Made by a program: the position numbers and the translations under genes. Shown here in pieces: positions 23,922-27,897 of a DNA stretch of 27,897 nucleotides. The DNA is from Rhodovulum sulfidophilum (GTDB lineage: Bacteria > Pseudomonadota > Alphaproteobacteria > Rhodobacterales > Rhodobacteraceae), in assembly GCA_003241785.1 (NCBI GenBank), contig QFPW01000030.1:1-27897 (forward strand), written 5' to 3'. Under the pieces are notes generated by a model that worked only from the letters and a program-made list of their open reading frames with translations, made no database searches and had not been told where the DNA came from. How positions within the stretch are numbered: position 1 is the stretch's first letter; each line of letters begins with the position of its first letter.

Positions 23922-25642
23922 GCCTGCTGTCCTCCCTCGGCGATCCGTCCGGCCACCTGCGCGTAATTGCGCACATGCGCCTTCAGCACCTCGTCGCGCG
24001 GCCCGAAGGCCTTGGCGACGCCCCCGTCGATGATTAGGATCAGGTCGCATTCGGCGATGCCCGCCGGACGATGCGCCATGATCACGACCGCCTTGCCTTC
24101 CGATTTCGCCGTCGCGATCGCCGCGTTGAGCGCGTCCTGGCCCGCCGCGTCGAGGTTCGAGTTCGGCTCGTCGAGCACCATGATGACCGGGTCGCCGTAG
24201 AAGGCGCGGGCGAGCCCGATCCGCTGCTTCTGGCCGCCGGAGAGCCGGGCGCCGCCGGCCGAGACCGGGGTGTCGTAGCCCTGGGGCAGGCCGAGGATCA
24301 TCTCATGCGCGCCGGCCTTCTTCGCCGCCTTCACCACCGCCTCGGCGTCCGGGTGCTCCTGCATCCGGCCGATGTTCTCGGCGACGGTGCCGTCGAAGAG
24401 CACGACGTCCTGCGGCAGGTAGCCGATATAGGAGCCGAGCACATCGGGGTCGTAGTGGTCGAGCGCCGCGCCGTCGAGGCGCACCGCGCCCGAGGCCGGG
24501 CGCCAGATGCCGGTCAGGACGCGCGCCAGCGTCGACTTGCCCGAGGCCGAGGCCCCGATCACGCCGAGCGCCTGGCCGGGCCGGACGTGGAAGTCGAGCA
24601 TCCTGAGGCTCGCGCGCTGCTGCTCGGGCGGGAAGACGGTGATCTGGGAGCAGTCGAAGATCGCGCGCGGCCGGGGCAGGGCGGTCCGGTCCGGGATCTC
24701 GGGCGTGCTCTCGAGCAGCTGCCTGAGCGAGGCCCAGCCCTGGCGGGCGCGGGTGACGAGCGGCCAGCCCCCGATCGCCTGTTCGATCGGCGCGAGCGAG
24801 CGCCCGAGCAGGATCGAGCCCGCGATCATCGCGCCGGCGCTCATCATGCCATGGATCACGAGATAGGCGCCGAGGCCGAGCACGGCGGACTGCAGGAAAT
24901 AGCGGAAGGTCTTGGAGAAGGTCGAGAAGCTCGAGACCTTGTCGCCGGAGCTGAGCGCGGAGCGAAGCGCGACCTCGCGCATCTTCTCCCAGCGCCGCAT
25001 CACCGTGCCGCGCATGCCGAGCGCCTGGATCATCTCGCCCTGCTGGCGGATCGTCTCGGCGAAGGCGTCGCCCTGCATCCCGGCGCGCAGCGCCTCGAGC
25101 TCGGGCTTGCGGGTCAGCATCTGGTTGAGGAAGGTGACGGCGATCAGGATCGCGCCGCCGACCAGCGAAAGATAGCCGAGATAGGGATGGAAGGTGAAGA
25201 TCGCGAAGATGTAGATCGGCGCCCAGGGCATGTCGAAGATCGCGAAGAGCACCGGCGAGCCGAGCAGCTTCTGCACCGATTCGAGATCCTTGATGCCGGT
25301 GGCGGGCTTCGAGCGCTCGCTGGCCAGCAGCGAGCGGCGCATCACCGCGGTGAAGACCCGGCTGTCGAGCCGCGACTGCGCCATCGCGCCGACGCGCGAG
25401 GCGATCCGGGCGCGGGCGTAGTCGAGCAGGCCCATGAAGGCGTAGAGCGCGGCGATCAGCACCGTCAGCGCGACCAGCGTCTCCTCCGACCGGCTGGGGA
25501 TCACCCGGTCATAGATCTGCAGCATGTAGAGCGGCCCGATCAGCTGCAGCAGGTTCACGAAGAAACTGAAGACCGCGATACTCACGAAAAGCCAGGACAT
25601 GCCCTTGAAGGCCGCCCCGGGTCTGTTCAACTCTCCACGCAT
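23918..25642 (-). CDS. Type I secretion ABC exporter, PrtD family
   Basis: A 574-residue half-transporter with an N-terminal membrane domain (about 15-300, roughly six helices) and a C-terminal ATPase. Walker A is GASASGKST (363-371), signature LSGGQKQR (467-474), Walker B VIMVLDEPNSNLD (486-498) and the H-loop His524. The GYLPQDVVLFDGTVAENI segment is typical of the PrtD/AprD group that exports RTX-type proteins by C-terminal signals. No N-terminal peptidase C39 domain is present, so leader-peptide processing is not expected. The ATG at 25642 has AGGAGG seven bases upstream. It is the first gene of a two-gene operon with the HlyD-type protein. No RTX-type cargo gene is in the window. Confidence 0.94.
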   Translation of the reverse strand: MRGELNRPGAAFKGMSWLFVSIAVFSFFVNLLQLIGPLYMLQIYDRVIPSRSEETLVALTVLIAALYAFMGLLDYARARIASRVGAMAQSRLDSRVFTAVMRRSLLASERSKPATGIKDLESVQKLLGSPVLFAIFDMPWAPIYIFAIFTFHPYLGYLSLVGGAILIAVTFLNQMLTRKPELEALRAGMQGDAFAETIRQQGEMIQALGMRGTVMRRWEKMREVALRSALSSGDKVSSFSTFSKTFRYFLQSAVLGLGAYLVIHGMMSAGAMIAGSILLGRSLAPIEQAIGGWPLVTRARQGWASLRQLLESTPEIPDRTALPRPRAIFDCSQITVFPPEQQRASLRMLDFHVRPGQALGVIGASASGKSTLARVLTGIWRPASGAVRLDGAALDHYDPDVLGSYIGYLPQDVVLFDGTVAENIGRMQEHPDAEAVVKAAKKAGAHEMILGLPQGYDTPVSAGGARLSGGQKQRIGLARAFYGDPVIMVLDEPNSNLDAAGQDALNAAIATAKSEGKAVVIMAHRPAGIAECDLILIIDGGVAKAFGPRDEVLKAHVRNYAQVAGRIAEGGQQA

Positions 25643-25992
25643 TCAAGTCCCTCCTGAGGCGGGGGTGTGTGCCCGCACGCGGCCCGCAAATACTCCCGAG
25701 CGCTTCCCCGTGCAAAGCGCCTATTTGTTTCATTCGCATCAACAAAGGTGACCACGGCCAAGGAAACCCACGAGAAACCTGGCACGGGCGTAAATTCGCC
25801 GACGGGGCGTCACATTCATTTCACCATGGAACCCTGCGCCGGCGCGTCGCGAAATCGCGCGCTGGCCCCCGGCTCGGCTGGGTCTCCGGCCCGCCTTATG
25901 CCGGACCACGGGCGAAAAAGCCCGCGAGCAAAATGGTGAGCCTCCCGGCGAATCGAGTCAAGCGCCACGCGGCGAATCAGTCGATTCGACCG
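25643..25992. other. Intergenic region upstream of the secretion operon
   Basis: A 350-base gap that is less GC-rich than its surroundings in parts (about 25685-25830). It should contain the promoter for the minus-strand exporter, though no hexamer pair is convincing. Near the other end, CGGCGAATC occurs twice 24 bases apart (25946-25954 and 25970-25978), and CGAATC-AGTC-GATTCG forms a 6-bp hairpin (25973-25988) just after the stop of the binding-protein gene. A 5-bp CGGGC/GCCCG hairpin with an A-rich loop lies at 25909-25924. No gene is supported here. Confidence 0.4.
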
Positions 25993-27723
25993 TCATTCCG
26001 TGGCGAGCCAGACCCTTTCCAGATGAAGCTCGAAAGTCGGATGCATTTCAAGCCCGCGCACCCGCGCGGTCATGTGGCGAAACGTATCGCGCCAGAACGC
26101 CTGGATCAGCACGCCGGAGTCGCGCAGGATCGTCTCCATCTCGGCCATCAGCGGCCGGCGCGCCGCCGGATCGGCGAGGCCGAGCGCCTGGTCGAGCAGC
26201 GCGTCGAACCTCGGATCGGCGAAGCCGGTCTCGTTCCAGGGCGCGTCCGAGCGATAGGCGAGGGCGTAGGTCTGCACCGCGAGCGGCCGGCCGCTCCACT
26301 CGGTCGCCGAGAACGGATAGGCCCGCCATTCCTGCCAGAACCGCGCGCTCGGCAGGATCACCCGGCGCACCTCCACGCCCGCGTCGCGCAGCTGCGCCGC
26401 GATCGCGTCGCAGGTGTTGCGCGGCACCTCGACGTCCGAGGAGACGAGCTCGAACGCGACCTGGCCCGCGCCCGCCGCGGCGAGGCGCGCGGTGGCGCCG
26501 GCCGGATCGGGCGGCGCCGCCGGGATCGTCGCGTATTCCGGCTGGAAGGGCGCGACATGGTGGTTCGCGCCGAGGATGCCGTAGCCCTGCTGGCCGAGCT
26601 CGAGCACCACCGCGTTGTCGACCGCGCGCTGGAGCGCCACGCGCACCTCGCGCGCGCCGAAGGGCGGCCGCGTCACGTTCATCCGGGCGCAGACGGTGTT
26701 CGCGGTCCGCGCCTCGGCCCGGACGAGGCCCGCGGCGTCGAACTCGTGCACGAAGGTCGGCGCGGTCTCGTAATTGGCGTCGATCCGGCCGTCCTCGAAG
26801 GCGGAGAGGTCGCGGCCGGGGTCGGTGCCGGCGTCGATGAAATCCACCCCGTCGAGGAAGACCGGGCCGAACAGCCGGTCGCCCCACCAGCCGTGCGCGT
26901 CGCGCCGTCGCCCGAGCGCGGCCCCGGCGCCGACCGCGAAGCTCTCGACCAGCCAGGGTCCGGTGCCGAGCGGCGCGCGGGTCGCGTCGGCGCCGGCGGC
27001 GTCGAAATCGCGATGCACGATCAGCGCGGGATAATCCGAGAAGCCGGGGATGAGGGTGATGTCGGGGCGCGACGGGCGGAGCCGCACGGTCAGTTCGTCG
27101 ACCCGCTCGACGGCGCCGGGGGCGAGGCCGGTGATCGCCACGGCGACCTCGTCCTCGACCTCGGCGCCGTCGCGCTGGAAGACCACGCGGCGCAGCTCCT
27201 CGCGCTTCTTCTCGCAGAGGCTCGCGATCCGCGCCGCCATCGAATTGCCGGGCACATGCGCCTCGGCCCAGCGGGCGAGGTTCGCGATCACGTCATCGGC
27301 GCCGAAAGCGTCGCCATTGCTCCAGAAGATCCCGGGCCGGACGCGCAGCACAATCTCGGAGGCGTCGGGACTGGTCTCCCAATCCTCGAGCAGCCAGGGC
27401 ACCAGCGCGCCATCGGCCTCCTGGCGCACCAGCGTCTCGAGCATGCCGCGCAGCAGGTTGCCCTGGGGCGGCCAGGCGAAGAGCCGGGGATCGGCCGCCG
27501 GCATCACCGCCATCGCGATCCTGAGCCGGCCGCCGGTCACCGGGGCGACATCCTGCGCCAGGACGAGACCACCCGCGACGTCGCGCGCGAGCGACGCGCC
27601 GAGGCCGAGCGCCGTGGCGGTGGCGAGAAACTCGCGCCGGGACAGCTGACCGGCGCGAAACGACCGGAGCAGCGTGGCGAGCGCGGGATGGTCCGCGCCG
27701 CGCCGCGGGACGTCGTTGCCCAT
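25993..27723 (-). CDS. ABC transporter substrate-binding protein, family 5, Tat-exported
   Basis: A 576-residue peptide/nickel-type (SBP_bac_5) binding protein. The N-terminus has a leader of about 25 residues and a twin-arginine signal LSRREFLATATALGLGA with Arg29-Arg30; cleavage is likely near residues 55-60. The mature part has family features such as WLLEDWETSPDASEIVLRVRPGIFWSNGDAFGADDV and the C-terminal DPRFDALLDQAL...RRPLMAEMETILRD region. It should deliver peptides or similar ligands to an inner-membrane ABC importer whose permeases are not in the window. The ATG at 27723 is supported by GGAGG five bases upstream; an in-frame start at 27843 lacks support. A charged insertion (CEKKREELRRVVFQRDGAEVE) lies before the conserved GAVERVDELTVRL segment. 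Confidence 0.9.
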   Translation of the reverse strand: MGNDVPRRGADHPALATLLRSFRAGQLSRREFLATATALGLGASLARDVAGGLVLAQDVAPVTGGRLRIAMAVMPAADPRLFAWPPQGNLLRGMLETLVRQEADGALVPWLLEDWETSPDASEIVLRVRPGIFWSNGDAFGADDVIANLARWAEAHVPGNSMAARIASLCEKKREELRRVVFQRDGAEVEDEVAVAITGLAPGAVERVDELTVRLRPSRPDITLIPGFSDYPALIVHRDFDAAGADATRAPLGTGPWLVESFAVGAGAALGRRRDAHGWWGDRLFGPVFLDGVDFIDAGTDPGRDLSAFEDGRIDANYETAPTFVHEFDAAGLVRAEARTANTVCARMNVTRPPFGAREVRVALQRAVDNAVVLELGQQGYGILGANHHVAPFQPEYATIPAAPPDPAGATARLAAAGAGQVAFELVSSDVEVPRNTCDAIAAQLRDAGVEVRRVILPSARFWQEWRAYPFSATEWSGRPLAVQTYALAYRSDAPWNETGFADPRFDALLDQALGLADPAARRPLMAEMETILRDSGVLIQAFWRDTFRHMTARVRGLEMHPTFELHLERVWLATE

Positions 27724-27846
27724 CGGGCCTCCAGCCAAGCCGAGCGGTTCCTGGCCCGCATAGCACCGCGAAAGGCGGAGCGCGTCAATGCGGCGACGCT
27801 TTGTAGGTTCGATCTGACCTGCGACAGTCGCGGCGACAGTCATACG

Positions 27847-27897
27847 CTACACGCCGGCGCGCCCGGCTTCCATGATCTGATCGCGGAAGGCTTCCGT
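27847..27897 (-). CDS. Possible C-terminal end of an upstream gene (partial)
   Basis: The last 51 bases read on the minus strand as TEAFRDQIMEAGRAGV followed by a TAG stop at 27847-27849. The composition looks like a helical protein tail and there are no other in-frame stops before the edge. If real, it ends 123 bases before the binding-protein ATG and could be an upstream neighbour in the same orientation. It is too short to assign a family. Confidence 0.3.
   Translation of the reverse strand, partial: TEAFRDQIMEAGRAGV

Noticed and set aside
25909..25924. CGGGC-GAAAAA-GCCCG as an intrinsic terminator
   Set aside because: The A/T-run is in the loop rather than after the stem and the stem is only 5 bp.
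25667..25939. A 90-codon plus-strand frame in the gap before the secretion operon
   Set aside because: No ribosome site, no recognisable family, and it crosses the promoter region of the exporter operon.

Overview
The window reads as chromosomal DNA of a high-GC alphaproteobacterium, most likely Rhodobacterales-like. The grounds are very strong G/C preference at third codon positions, the gene order pcm-like / tolC / short PopZ-like protein / valS, the alphaproteobacterial form of the small ACT-domain protein, and a type I secretion pair of the PrtD/HlyD kind. No rRNA, tRNA, CRISPR array, transposase or phage gene was found. Species cannot be named from this sequence alone.

Layout. (1) 105-6727, minus strand: a tightly packed three-gene operon encoding a transglutaminase fused to a DUF2126 putative amidoligase, a circularly permuted ATP-grasp protein fused to an alpha-E domain, and a second transglutaminase-like protein. 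This gene association is known, but its substrate and product are not; it is the best candidate here for an undescribed pathway. (2) 6959-7912, plus: an AEC-family permease. (3) 7982-8554, minus: a DoxX-family membrane protein with a candidate FNR-type box upstream. (4) 8708-13222, minus: a complete branched-chain-amino-acid-type (HAAT) ABC importer in the order binding protein, livH, livM, livG, livF. (5) 13407-19172, plus: pcm-like methyltransferase, tolC, PopZ-like protein, valS. (6) 19536-19946 minus and 20108-21211 plus: a divergent pair, ACT-domain protein and HisC-like aminotransferase. (7) 21360-22421, minus: an LLM-class flavin monooxygenase. (8) 22614-25642, minus: a type I secretion ABC exporter and its membrane-fusion protein, closed by a convincing intrinsic terminator. 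(9) 25993-27723, minus: a Tat-exported family 5 (peptide-type) binding protein, preceded by what may be the last codons of another minus-strand gene at the window edge.

A family of GTCCCGGG/CCCGGGAC palindromes fills the gaps around valS and behind the aminotransferase. There are 12 arms: an inverted pair leading into a 58-59 bp tandem array before valS, a roughly 120 bp tandem array of three double units after valS, and a near-perfect 31 bp inverted repeat after the aminotransferase. They resemble REP/BIME elements.

How the genes may work together: the first operon combines two cysteine-protease-fold enzymes with two putative ATP-dependent ligases, as expected for a system that builds and trims or transfers a peptide-like product in the cytoplasm. 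TolC may be the outer-membrane partner of the exporter at 22614-25642, but no secreted substrate lies in the window. The remaining genes look like ordinary transport and housekeeping functions.
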